64,000 nt of DNA from Musa acuminata AAA Group (Eukaryota; Streptophyta; Magnoliopsida; Zingiberales; Musaceae), in contig NC_088356.1 of NCBI RefSeq assembly GCF_036884655.1, positions 15,298,501-15,362,500 on the forward strand, in the 5' to 3' direction. The position numbers and the translations under genes are program-made. The notes below the pieces were generated by a model, which was given only the letters and a program-made list of their open reading frames with translations, had not been told where the DNA came from and searched no databases. Shown here piece by piece: positions 1 to 9,463 of this stretch; the first letter of the stretch is position 1; each line of letters begins with the position of its first letter.

Positions 1-154
1 TAGGTAACACAATCTCTATACGTAGTTTTGTGTTTTGCGGATTTTTTCGCACCAATCTTCGCACGACGACTAACATCTTTTTGGGAATCGGGGATTTTTG
101 TTTTCTTGTTCTTCCGCTGCGCATATGATGTCGCCCCCCAATGATTTCCCAACA
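1..154 (+). repeat. Cop1 plus arm, 3' end of 5' LTR (partial)
   Basis: The sequence ends in TTTCCCAACA directly before a Met-tRNA primer site, as a 5' LTR does. It is the reverse complement, with small changes, of about 9464-9620 in the minus-arm LTR. The rest of this LTR lies to the left of the window. Confidence 0.9.
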
Positions 155-155
155 G

Positions 156-167
156 TGGTATCAGAGC
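156..167 (+). other. Primer binding site, Cop1 plus arm
   Basis: TGGTATCAGAGC is complementary to the 3' end of plant initiator Met-tRNA. It starts two bases after the LTR end, which fixes the LTR boundary at 154 and the element orientation as plus. Confidence 0.95.
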
Positions 168-199
168 CAGGTTGTTCGTGCGAATGATTGGTTTTGAAC

Positions 200-655
200 T
201 GCGTGTGTTGTGTTTAGCGAGAAAGGGCAGCAACAGTTGCTGCCCTCGATCTGCGTGCGTGAAGCGCAGCCGAAGGCGGGCAGCACAGGGGCTGCGTCTG
301 CAGCAGCCGGCCGGTGGCCTGCTTGCAGCAGGCTTGCTGCCGGCGGGGCTGGCAACCCACGGGCAGAGGCGCCGCAGGGCAGCGGCGCCTGCCGCCGAAA
401 GGAAGCGGCGCCTGCCGCCGTAGGGCAGCGACGCGCGACGCCTGCCGCCGCTGCTCCCGCGGGCGAAACCCCCCCACAGGGGCGGCCGCCCGGCGGTACA
501 GCACCGCCTGCGGAGGCAGCGGTGCCCGAAGGGGGTGCCCACCCGCAGCGGCATCGCTGCCAACGGGCGTGCCGCCTGCAGGCGAGGGCAGCGCCCTCGC
601 CCCGCCGCACAGGCCGCCGCCAACAGGGTGGCGGCGGCGGCAGCGGCAGTAGTAA
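200..655 (+). other. GC-rich leader segment of Cop1
   Basis: A very GC-rich stretch made of short GCCGC, GGCGGC and CTGCAGC repeats follows the primer site; the window around it is AT-rich. The minus arm has the same feature (about 8965-9340). Long open frames on both strands here encode only Ala/Arg/Pro/Gly-rich runs and are by-products of composition. I read it as untranslated leader. Confidence 0.75.
225..245 (+). other. Perfect palindromic hairpin 3' of primer site
   Basis: GGGCAGCAAC (225-234) is the exact reverse complement of GTTGCTGCCC (236-245), with a single A between them. It lies about 58 bases after the primer site. The minus arm has a decayed version near 9340-9362. In retroviruses, self-complementary hairpins near the primer site can promote RNA dimerisation; a similar role here is inference. 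Confidence 0.6.
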
Positions 656-1430
656 GAGGGAATTAGGGTTTTGGGCAAAAAGATAGTTTTACCCCTGTGA
701 ATTTGAGAAATTCCAGTTTCTGTCTTTTATCCAAATTACGAAAATACCCCTATAAATTCAGAAATTCCCTACATGTCCCTGATTTCAAAAAATATTAATT
801 AATTAAAAAGTTTAGTTGATTATTTTTTTTTTTATTATCTAGTAGTCCTACATGATGATGATTATTTATACATGTTATGTATGATGTGTGGACGGATGAT
901 CATGGACCGTGTGATGTGTGTATTTGTGATTATTATTATTGAGGTCTGCGAACCTCCATTATATTTCTCGTTTATTGTCGGGCCTGCGTGCCTATGATTA
1001 AGTTGTAATCACATGAGGAGGCGCAGCGGGACCGTGGATGCGATAGCGGGACCCACGAGACGGACGATCGTGATGCATGGAGATGCATCAAGATGTCGAC
1101 GGAACCGACGAGGACGAGATGGACGATCACAGGGCATGGAGATGCACCGTTGCACACATAGATCTTGATGTGAGTGATTAGGCCTACTGGCTCGAGCCTA
1201 ATCATATTAGGTTGTGGTCCATGATCATCTGGTGTGATTGCTTATACACATACTAGATATGTATATATATTTGCATGTGATGTAGATATATATTAAATAT
1301 GTATATGTGTGACATGTCATATTAGGAGACCAAATTATAGAAACATCTCTCGATAATATTAAGTCGGTAAACGTGAGGCAATTAGATTGACCCACGTGGC
1401 CTTCCATCGTTATGAGTAGGAACCGATTCC
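656..1430 (+). other. Cop1 leader, non-coding
   Basis: Between the GC-rich segment and the stem-loop array lies AT-rich sequence (660-960), a section rich in GACGGACGATCG-like repeats (about 1010-1150), and a TATA/ATAT tract (about 1250-1310). No ORF resembles a known protein. The minus arm repeats it as 8190-8960. I see no function beyond leader. Confidence 0.7.
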
Positions 1431-1436
1431 CGGTGT

Positions 1437-1470
1437 AGGTTAAGTTGGTCGAGTCCCTCGAGACTCACCT
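1437..1470 (+). ncRNA. Leader stem-loop 1
   Basis: Arms AGGT-T-AAGT (1437-1445) and ACTCACCT (1463-1470) pair with one bulged T and one A-C mismatch. The loop holds TTGGTCGAGTCCCTCGAG-type sequence. In the minus arm (8152-8185) the mismatch is a G-C pair, so the stem is complete there. Part of a four-member array; the RNA role is inferred. Confidence 0.6.
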
Positions 1471-1527
1471 ATATCGCGATTCGCTATCTTGCTTACGACA
1501 TAGAGATGTCACCGGTGACCTGAGGGC

Positions 1528-1564
1528 ATGGTATGCTTGGTCAAGTCCCTCGAGGGTATATCAT
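1528..1564 (+). ncRNA. Leader stem-loop 2
   Basis: ATGGTATGC (1528-1536) pairs with GGTATATCAT-type sequence (1556-1564), nine pairs including two G-U. The loop is the shared TTGGTCAAGTCCCTCGAG, with one change from the other members. The minus-arm counterpart is 8058-8094. Confidence 0.6.
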
Positions 1565-1602
1565 CAAATCATACTCATCTTGTCACGAAGGTGTTGACTT
1601 AA

Positions 1603-1648
1603 CCGAGCATCATGGTTGGTCGAGTCCCTCGAGGCCATGGTGATTCGG
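1603..1648 (+). ncRNA. Leader stem-loop 3
   Basis: The inner stem CATCATGG/CCATGGTG (1608-1615 with 1635-1642) has one G-U pair. After a small internal loop an outer stem CCGA/TCGG (1603-1606 with 1645-1648) extends it. The loop is TTGGTCGAGTCCCTCGAGG. In the minus arm (7974-8019) one C-G pair of the stem is a U-G pair, so pairing is kept. Confidence 0.65.
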
Positions 1649-1709
1649 AGGCCGAACAGGACGAGAATCACAAGGAGTTGTGATCGGCAAGAGTTGCCTA
1701 CCTTTTAGG

Positions 1710-1748
1710 CTTAGTGTGATTGGTCGAGTCCCTCGAGGTTACACTAAG
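1710..1748 (+). ncRNA. Leader stem-loop 4
   Basis: CTTAGTGT (1710-1717) and ACACTAAG (1741-1748) are perfectly complementary, extended inward by a G-U and an A-U pair. The loop is again TTGGTCGAGTCCCTCGAGG. The minus-arm counterpart at 7874-7912 keeps the stem intact. Confidence 0.7.
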
Positions 1749-1933
1749 ACGCTGATTGGATCCTGATCCCCACTAGAAGTCTGCCGGAGACTTCCGTTTC
1801 ACGTGCTGAGGTTGTCGCGTGACTCGATAGTAAAATAGTGGGAGCATATTAAGATAGAAGTCCATATCTTGATAGTTTATTTCTTGCAAAATCTGCATGT
1901 TATTCATTTCTGCTACATCTTTATTTTCAGAAA

Positions 1934-4774
1934 ATATCGCTTTCAAATCCCTTACGTGGCATACTTGATGTCAACCGCCTCACTGGTCCAAATTATACGG
2001 ATTGGCTCCGTAACTTGAGAATTGTTCTCACAGCGGAGAAAATCGTGTACGTCCTTGATACAGTGATGCCTACGCCCGAAGAAGGGGCAAACGAGGATGA
2101 GATCACTCACTACGTGAAGTTCATTGATGACTCCACTCTTGCTCAGTGCTATATGTTGGGCTCTATGACTCCTGAGTTACAGAGACAACATGAAAAGATT
2201 GATGCCAGATCCATTATCCTACATGTCCGCAAATTGTTTGACGAACAGGGAAGGACTCAACGATATGAGATATCCAAGAACCTTTTCCGCGCTAGGATGA
2301 CTGAGGGGACACCGGTTCAGAACCATGTCCTAAAGATGATTGAGTGGATAGAGAAACTCACAGGTCTAGGAATGGTCCTAGAGGATAACTTGTGTGTGGA
2401 CATTGTGCTTCAGTCCCTACCAGATTCCTTTTCACAGTTCATAATGAATTTTAATATGAACAAGCTTGAGGTGACTCTCCCAGAGCTCCTCAATATGTTG
2501 AGGGAGGCAGAGAGTACTATTAAGAAAGAGAAGCCAGTTCTCTACACTGGTGAGACCAGAAAGAAAAGGAAAGCAGAAAGGTCCCTTAAGAAGGGAAAGG
2601 GCAAGGGCAAACAAGGTAAAGCAAAGGTTGCTAAGAAAGACCCAACAAAGGACAAAGGCCAGTGCTTCCACTGTGGTAAAGATGGGCACTGGAAGAGAAA
2701 CTGCAAAGAGTACCTTGCAGAAAGGGCGAAACAAAAGCTTGATGAAGCTTCAGGTACATTCATGATCAGTCTCCATTTGTCAGAATCTTATGATAACACA
2801 TTGGTATTGGATACCGGTAGTGCTTATCATATATGTCATTCGTTGCAGGTTCTGGCAAGGCCTAGGAGACTTGAGAGAGGCGAGATGGACCTCAAGATGG
2901 GTAATGGAGTAAAAGTTGCTGTAGTAGCTGTTGGCGAGGTCGCCTTACATCTGCCTAGTGGAGCTTTTATTGCATTAGATGCATGTTATTTTGTTCCTTC
3001 TATTATCAAAAACATTATCTCCATTTCATGTTTAACAGTTAGTGGATATAAATTTGTTTTTGAGAACAATGGTTGTTCAATATTCTTAGATGATAAGATC
3101 ATCACGAAAGGAACATTGCATAATGGTTTATTTATGTTAGACACTACTCCACATATCATGAATGTAAATGTGTCTAAGAGGAAACGAGATGAGGTGAACA
3201 ATGCATACCTGTGGCATTGTAGGCTAGGTCACATCCATGAAAGAAGGATTCAAAAGTTACTAAATGATGGATATCTAGATCCATTCGACTATATGTCTTA
3301 TGCAACTTGTGAGCCTTGCATTCGTGGAAAATTGACCAACTCTCCATTTAGTGGAACTGGAGAGAGAACCACTGAGTTGTTGGAACTCATACATAGTGAT
3401 GATGTATGTGGACCCATGTCAACTCATGCCATTGGAGGTTACTCCTACTTCATTACATTTACTAATGATTTCTCAAGGTATGGATATGTGTACTTAATGA
3501 AGTACAAGTCCGAGGCCTTTGAGAAATTCAGAGAGTATAAGAATGAGGTGGAGAACCAGACTGGAAAGAGTATCAAAACTCTTCGATCAGATCGAGGATG
3601 TGAGTACTTAAGTACAGAGTTTACTCAGTTCCTTAAGGACCATGGGATATTATCGCAATGGACACCTCCTTACACACCTCAGCTCAATGGTGTCTCTGAA
3701 AGGAGAAATCGTACGTTATTAGATATGGTACGGTCCATGATGAGTTTCGCTGACCTACCCATCTCATTCTGGGGATATACCTTAGAAACCGCAGCTTACC
3801 TTCTGAACAGAGTTCCAACTAAGTCGGTAGTGTCTACACCATATGAGATATGGAAAGGGAAGAAGCCTGATCTTAAGGTTGTTAAGATTTGGGGCTGCCC
3901 TGCCCACGTTAAAAGACACAACCCCGATAAGTTAGAATCAAGGACAGAGCGATGCATATTTGTGGGATACCCCAAGAAAACTTGTGGGTATTATTTCTAT
4001 CATCTCGAGGACCAAAATGTCTTTGTAGCTAAGAGAGCAGTGTTCCTTGAGAAGGAACACATTCTTGGCGGAGACAGTGGGAGAATGATAGAGTTGAGCG
4101 AAGTTGGAGAACCAAGCTCAAGCACCACTCTACGGCCCGAGTCTGTTCAGGTACCTAATACACAATTTTCAACTTTACGCAGGTCTGATAGAGTATCCCA
4201 TCCTCCTGAGAGATATGTGGGACATATTAGAGGAGAGGATGTTGAGGATATTGATTCTCAGACCTACGAGGAGGCTATTATGAGTATAGACTCCGGGAAG
4301 TGGCAAGAAGCCATGAATTCTGAGATGGATTCTATGTACTCCAAATAAGGTTTGGAACCTAGTTGATGCGCCCGAAGGTATTGTAACCATCGGTTGCAAA
4401 TGGATCTTTAAGAAAAAGATCGGAGTAGATGGAAAGGTAGAGACCTATAAAGCAAGGCTAGTGGCTAAGGGGTATCGTCAAAGGCAAGGTGTTGACTACA
4501 ACGAAACCTTCTCACCCGTAGCAATGCTAAAATCCATCAGAATTCTATTGGCTATTGCAGCACACTATGATTATGAGATCTGGCAGATGGATGTGAAAAC
4601 CGCATTCCTCAATGGGAACCTCGAGGAGGAGGTGTGTATGATGCAACCTGAGGGATTCGTGTCCAAGAACTGCCCAGATAAGATGTATAGGTTGCTTAAA
4701 TCCATTTATAGACTAAACCAAGCTTCCCAAAGTTGGAACATAAGATTTGATGAGTCAATCAGATCTTATGACTT
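1934..4774 (+). pseudogene. Cop1 plus arm gag-pol polyprotein, truncated and mutated
   Basis: The Ty1/copia order gag, protease, integrase, reverse transcriptase is clear. Seen in the sequence: a UBN2-type gag from about 1934, zinc knuckle [14 protein letters not shown] (about 2663-2704), protease [12 protein letters not shown] (about 2801), the GAG-pre-integrase H/C region (about 3210-3320), an integrase core with D, D, E in HSDD, RSDRG and NGVSERR, then RT with QMDVKTAFLNG near 4585. Damage: the gag start position reads ATA at 1934-1936, so the first ATG in frame is 2015; a one-base frameshift near 4345 ends the long frame at 4348, with RT continuing in another frame from about 4390; RT stops at the inverted junction before the YVDD motif. 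An extra Asp in HSDD and Cys in DRGCEY differ from the minus copy. Confidence 0.9.
4772..4774. other. Inverted junction of Cop1 arms
   Basis: Plus-arm sequence ends in ...TTATGACTT and minus-arm sequence starts CTTTACTGC... The shared CTT gives a 3-base microhomology with no spacer. The two arms stop at different points of the RT gene, leaving about 500 bases of minus-arm RT unpaired as the loop of the large inverted repeat. Confidence 0.8.
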
Positions 4775-7688
4775 TACTGCTTTCCAATGCTCCAAGCCTG
4801 GATCCGCCTGATACCTGCTCGTGACACTCAGAGCATGCGCTATATCAGACCTAGTATATAGCATGGCATACATGATAGACCCTATTGCTGAGGCATAAGG
4901 TATCATATTCATGTTCGCCCTTTCTTCTGGAGTCTTTGGGGACATACTCGTAGAAAGCGATATCCCATGTCTCATCGATATGAGACCTCTCTTGGAATTT
5001 TCCATGCCAAACCTTTTGACAATGGTTTCTATATACCTGGACTGGGACAAGCCAAGCATCCTCTTGGATCTATCTCTATAGATTCTAATCCCCAAGATAT
5101 AGGATGCTTCCCCTAAGTCCTTTATGGAGAAGTGTCTAGATAACCAAGCCATTACTATGGATAGCATTCCTACGTCATTCCCAATGATGAGGATGTCATC
5201 CACATATAACACCAAAAAGGTGATAGCGCTCCCACTTACCTTCCTGTACACACAAGGCTCATCTTCGTTCTTAACGAAGTCATAAGATCTGATTGCCTCA
5301 TCAAATCTTATGTTCCAACTTCGGGAAGCTTGCTTTAGTCCATAAATGGATCTAAGCAATCTACACACCTTATCTAGGCAGTTCTTGGACACGAATCCCT
5401 CAGGTTACATCATATACACCTCCTCCTCGAGGTTCCCATTGAGGAATGCAGTTTTCACATCCATCTGCCAGATCGCATAATCATAGTGTGCTGCAATAGC
5501 CAATAGAATTCTAATGGATTTTAGCATTGCTACGGGTGAGAAGGTTTCGTCGTAGTCAACACCTTGCCTTTGACGATACCCCTTAGCCACTAGCCTTGCT
5601 TTATAGGTCTCTACCTTTCCATCTACTCCGATCTTTTTCTTAAAGATCCACTTGCAACCGACGGGTACAATACCTTCGGGCGCATCAACTAGGTTTCAAA
5701 CCTTATTGGAGTACATAGAATCCATCTCAGAATTCATGGCTTCTTGCCACTTCCCGGAGTCTATACTCATAATAGCCTCCTCGTTGGTATGAGGATCAAT
5801 ATCCTCAACATCCTCTCCTCTAATATGTCCCACATATCTCTCAGGAGGATGGGATACTCTATCAGACTTGCGTAAAGTTGAAACTTGTGTATTAGGTACC
5901 TGAACAGACTTGGGCTGTAGAGTGGTGCTTGAGCTTGGTTCTCAAATTTCGCTCAACTCTATCATTCTCCCATTGTCTCTGCCAAGAATGTGTTCCTTCT
6001 TAAGGAACACTGCTCTCTTAGCTACAAAGACCTTTTGGCCCTCGAGATGATAGAAATAATACCCACAAGTTTCCTTGGGGTATCCCACAAATTTGCATCG
6101 CTCTGTCCTTGATTCTAACTTATCGGGGTTGTGTCTTTTAATGTGGGCAGGGCAGCCCCAAAGACACCATTGAGCTGAGGTGTATAAGGAGGTGTCCATT
6201 GGGATAATATCCCATGGTCCTTGAGGGACTGAGTAAACTATGTACTTAAGTACTCACCTCCTCGATCTGATCGAAGAGTTTTGATACTCTTTCCAATCTG
6301 GTTCTCCACCTCATTCTTATACTCGTTGAATTTCTCAAAGGCCTCAGACTTGTACTTCATTAAGTACACATATCCATACCTTGAGAAATCATCAGTAAAT
6401 ATAATGAAGTAGGAGTAACCTCCAATGGCATGAGTTGACATGGGTCCACATACATCACTATGTATGAGTTCTAACAGCTCAGTGGCTCTCTCTCTAGTTC
6501 CACTAAATGGAGAGTTGGTCAATTTTCCACGAAGGCAAGGCTCGCAAGTTGCATATGACACATAGTCGAATGGATCTAGATATCCATCATTTAGTAACTT
6601 TTGAATCATTCCCTCATGGATATGACCTAGCCTACAATGCCATAGGTATGCACTGTTCACCTCATCTCGTTTCCTCTTAGACACTTACATTCATGATATG
6701 TGGAGTAGTGTCTTGCATAAACAAACCTTTATGCAATATTCCTCTCGTCAATCTCCCCTCAACTTTGCTAGAATTTACAATAAATTATAGATGTGATAAG
6801 CAATACTGGTATCCAATACCAATGCATTATCACAAAAATTTGACAATTGGAGATTGATCATGAATGTACTTGAAGCTTCTCCAAGATTCCATTTCACCCT
6901 TTCTGCAAGGTACTCTTTGCAGTTCCTCTTCTAGTGCCCATCTTTACCACAGTGGAAGCACTGGCCTTTGTCCTTTGCTGGGTCTTTCTTAGCAACCTTT
7001 GCTTTACTTGGTTTGCCCATGCCCTTTCCCTTCTTAAGGGACCTTTCTGCTTTCCTTTTCTTTCTGGTCTCACCAGTGTAGAGAACTGGCTTCTCTTTCT
7101 TAATAGTACTCTCTGCCTCCCTCAACATATTGAGGAGCTCTGGGAGAGTCACCTCAAGCTTGTTCATATTAAAATTCATTATGAACTGTGAAAAGGAATT
7201 TGGTAGGGACTGAAGCACAATGTCCACACACAAGTTATCCTCTAGGACCATTCCTAGACCTGTGAGTTTCTCTATCCACTCAATCATCTTTAGGACATGG
7301 TTCTGAACCGATGTCTCCTCAGTCATCCTAATGCGGAAGAGGCACTTGGATACCTCATATCGCTGAGTCCTTCCCTGTTCCTCAAATAATTTACGGACAT
7401 GTAGGAGAATGGATTTGGCATCCATCTTTCATATTGTCTCTGTAACTCAGGAGTCATAGAGCCCAACATATAGCATTGAGCAAGAGTGGAGTCATCAATG
7501 TACTTCACGTAGCGAGCGATCTCATCCTTGCTTGCCCCTTCTTCGGGCGCAGGCATCACTGTATCAAGGACGTACACGATTTTCTCCGCTGTGAGAACAA
7601 TTCTCAAGTTACGGAGCCAATCCGTATAATTTGGACCAGTGAGGCGGTTGACATCAAGTATGCCACGTAAGGGATTTGAAAGCGACAT
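4773..7688 (-). pseudogene. Cop1 minus arm gag-pol polyprotein, multiply broken
   Basis: Reading leftwards, gag starts at ATG 7688 ([12 protein letters not shown]). It shifts frame near 7427 and continues to the zinc knuckle, where the Trp codon after GKDGH is TAG (6931-6933). About 210 bases of the protease-to-pre-integrase interval seen in the plus arm are missing near 6740-6790. The integrase frame 6684-6238 ends in a TAG after GGEYLST, and about 200 bases covering the third catalytic residue are deleted near 6165. RT has stops near 5697 and 5404, but keeps YVDD (5196-5207) and extends to about 4773 at GLEHWKAVK. The breaks differ from those in the plus arm, so the two copies decayed separately. 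Confidence 0.9.
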
Positions 7689-8964
7689 TTTCTGAAAATA
7701 AAGATGCAGCAGATATGAATAACATGCAGATTTTGCAAGAAATAAACTATCAAGATATGGACTTATATCTTAATATGCTCCCACTATTTTACTAACGAGT
7801 CACGCGACACCCTCAGCACGTGAAACGGAAGTCTCCGGCAGACTTCTAGTGGGGATCAGGATCCAATCAGCGTCTTAGTGTAACCTCGAGAGACTCGACC
7901 AATCACACTAAGCCTAAAAGGTAGGCAACTCTTGCCGATCACAACTCCTTGTGATTCGCGTCCTGTTCGGCCTCCGAATCACCATGGTCTCGAGGGACTC
8001 GACCAACCATAATGCTCGGTTAAGTCAACACCTTTGTTACAAGATGAGTCTGATTTGATGATATACCCTCGAGGGACTCGACCAAGCATACCATGCCCTC
8101 AGGTCATCGGTGACATCTCTATGTCGTAAGCAAGATAGCGAATCGCGATATAGGTGAGTCTCGAGGGACTCGACCAACTCAACCTACACCGGGAATCGGT
8201 TCCTACTTATAACGATGGAAGGCCACGTGGGTCAATTTAATTGCCTCACGTTTACCGACTTAATATAATCGAGAGATGTTTCTATGATTTGGTCTCCTAA
8301 TATGACATGTCACACATATACATATTTAATATATATCTACATCGCATGCAAATATATATACATATCTAGTATGTGTATAAGCAATCACACCAGATAATCA
8401 TGGACCACAACCTAATATGATTAGGCCCGAGCCAGTAGACCTAATCACTCACATCAAGATCTATGTGTGCAACGGTGCATCTCCATGCCCTGTGATCGTC
8501 CATCTCGTCCTCGCCGGTTCCGTCGACATCGTGATGCATCTCCATGCATCACGATCGTCCGTCTCGTGGGTCCCGCTATCGCATCCACGCTCCCGTTGTG
8601 CCTCCTCATGTGATTACAACTTAATCATAGGCACGTAGGCCCGACAATAAACGAGAAATATAATGGAGGCTCGCAGACCTCAATAATAATAATCACAAGT
8701 ACACACATCACACGGTCCATGATCATCCGTTCATATATCATACATCACATGTATAAATAATCATCATCATGTAGGACTATTAGATAATAAGAAAAACAAT
8801 AATCAACTAAACTTTTTAATTAATTAATATTTTCTGAAGTCAGGAACATGTAGGGAATTTCTCAATTCCTAAGGGTATTTTTGTAATTTGGACAAAAGAT
8901 AGAATCTGGAATTTCTCAAATTCATAGGGGCAAAAATATCCTTTTGCCCAAAACCCTAATTCCC
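7689..8964 (-). other. Cop1 minus arm leader with four stem-loops
   Basis: This is the reverse-complement counterpart of 656-1933. It contains stem-loops at 7874-7912, 7974-8019, 8058-8094 and 8152-8185, each with a GGTCGAGTCCCTCGAG-type loop read on the minus strand. The flanking tracts, including ATAT-rich and GACGGACGATCG-like repeats, are in the same order as in the plus arm. No coding sequence is supported. Confidence 0.75.
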
Positions 8965-9340
8965 CCCTACCCTTTGCTGCTGCCGTCGCCGCCGCCACCC
9001 TGTTGGCGTCGGCCTGTGCGGCGGGGCGAGGGCGCTGCCCTCACATGCAGGCGGCACGCCCGCTGGCGGCGCTGCCGCTACAGGTGGGCTCTCCCGCGGG
9101 CGCCGCCGCCTCCACGAGCAGTTCTGCCGGCGGGGCAACGCCCGCAGGCGGTGCTGTCCCGCCCCTGCCGCCGCTGCCCTGCGGCGCCTCACCCCGCGGG
9201 AGAAGCGACCGCAGGCGCCTCTGCCCGCGGGCTGCCAGCCCCGCCGAACGCAAGCCTACTGCAAGCAGGCCGCCGGTCGGCTGCTGCAGACGCAGCCCCT
9301 GTGCTTCTCGCCTTCGGCTACGCTGCACGCACGCAGATCG
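8965..9340 (-). other. GC-rich leader segment, Cop1 minus arm
   Basis: Counterpart of the GC-rich segment at 200-655, with the same Ala/Arg/Pro-type low-complexity frames on both strands. It is shorter and diverged. I treat it as untranslated. Confidence 0.7.
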
Positions 9341-9451
9341 AGGGCAGCAACTATTGTTGTCCTTGTTTTTGCGTCAACGATTTTGACGTCAAAATTCTTC
9401 CTAAACACAACACACGTAGTTCAAAACCAATCATTCGTACGAACAACCTGG

Positions 9452-9463
9452 CTCTGACACCAC
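9452..9463 (-). other. Primer binding site, Cop1 minus arm
   Basis: On the minus strand the sequence is TGGTGTCAGAGC, one mismatch from the Met-tRNA complement. It abuts the LTR that begins at 9464. Confidence 0.9.

Noticed and set aside
156..167. TGGTATCAGAGC strings as tRNA gene pieces
   Set aside because: They are primer binding sites immediately inside LTR ends, repeated across elements; no tRNA gene surrounds them.
161..686. Overlapping long ORFs on both strands, Ala/Arg/Pro-rich
   Set aside because: They lie in the GC-rich Cop1 leader, occur in several frames at once, resemble no protein family, and the other arm's counterparts are equally compositional.
1446..1740. Resemblance of GGTCGAGTCCC to a tRNA T-arm or RNA polymerase III B box
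   Set aside because: One base is missing from the B-box consensus, there is no A box at the proper distance, and no cloverleaf can be drawn.
4766..5590. A separate minus-strand RT gene
   Set aside because: It is the distal end of the Cop1 minus-arm pol, interrupted by stops at about 5404 and 5697, not an independent gene.
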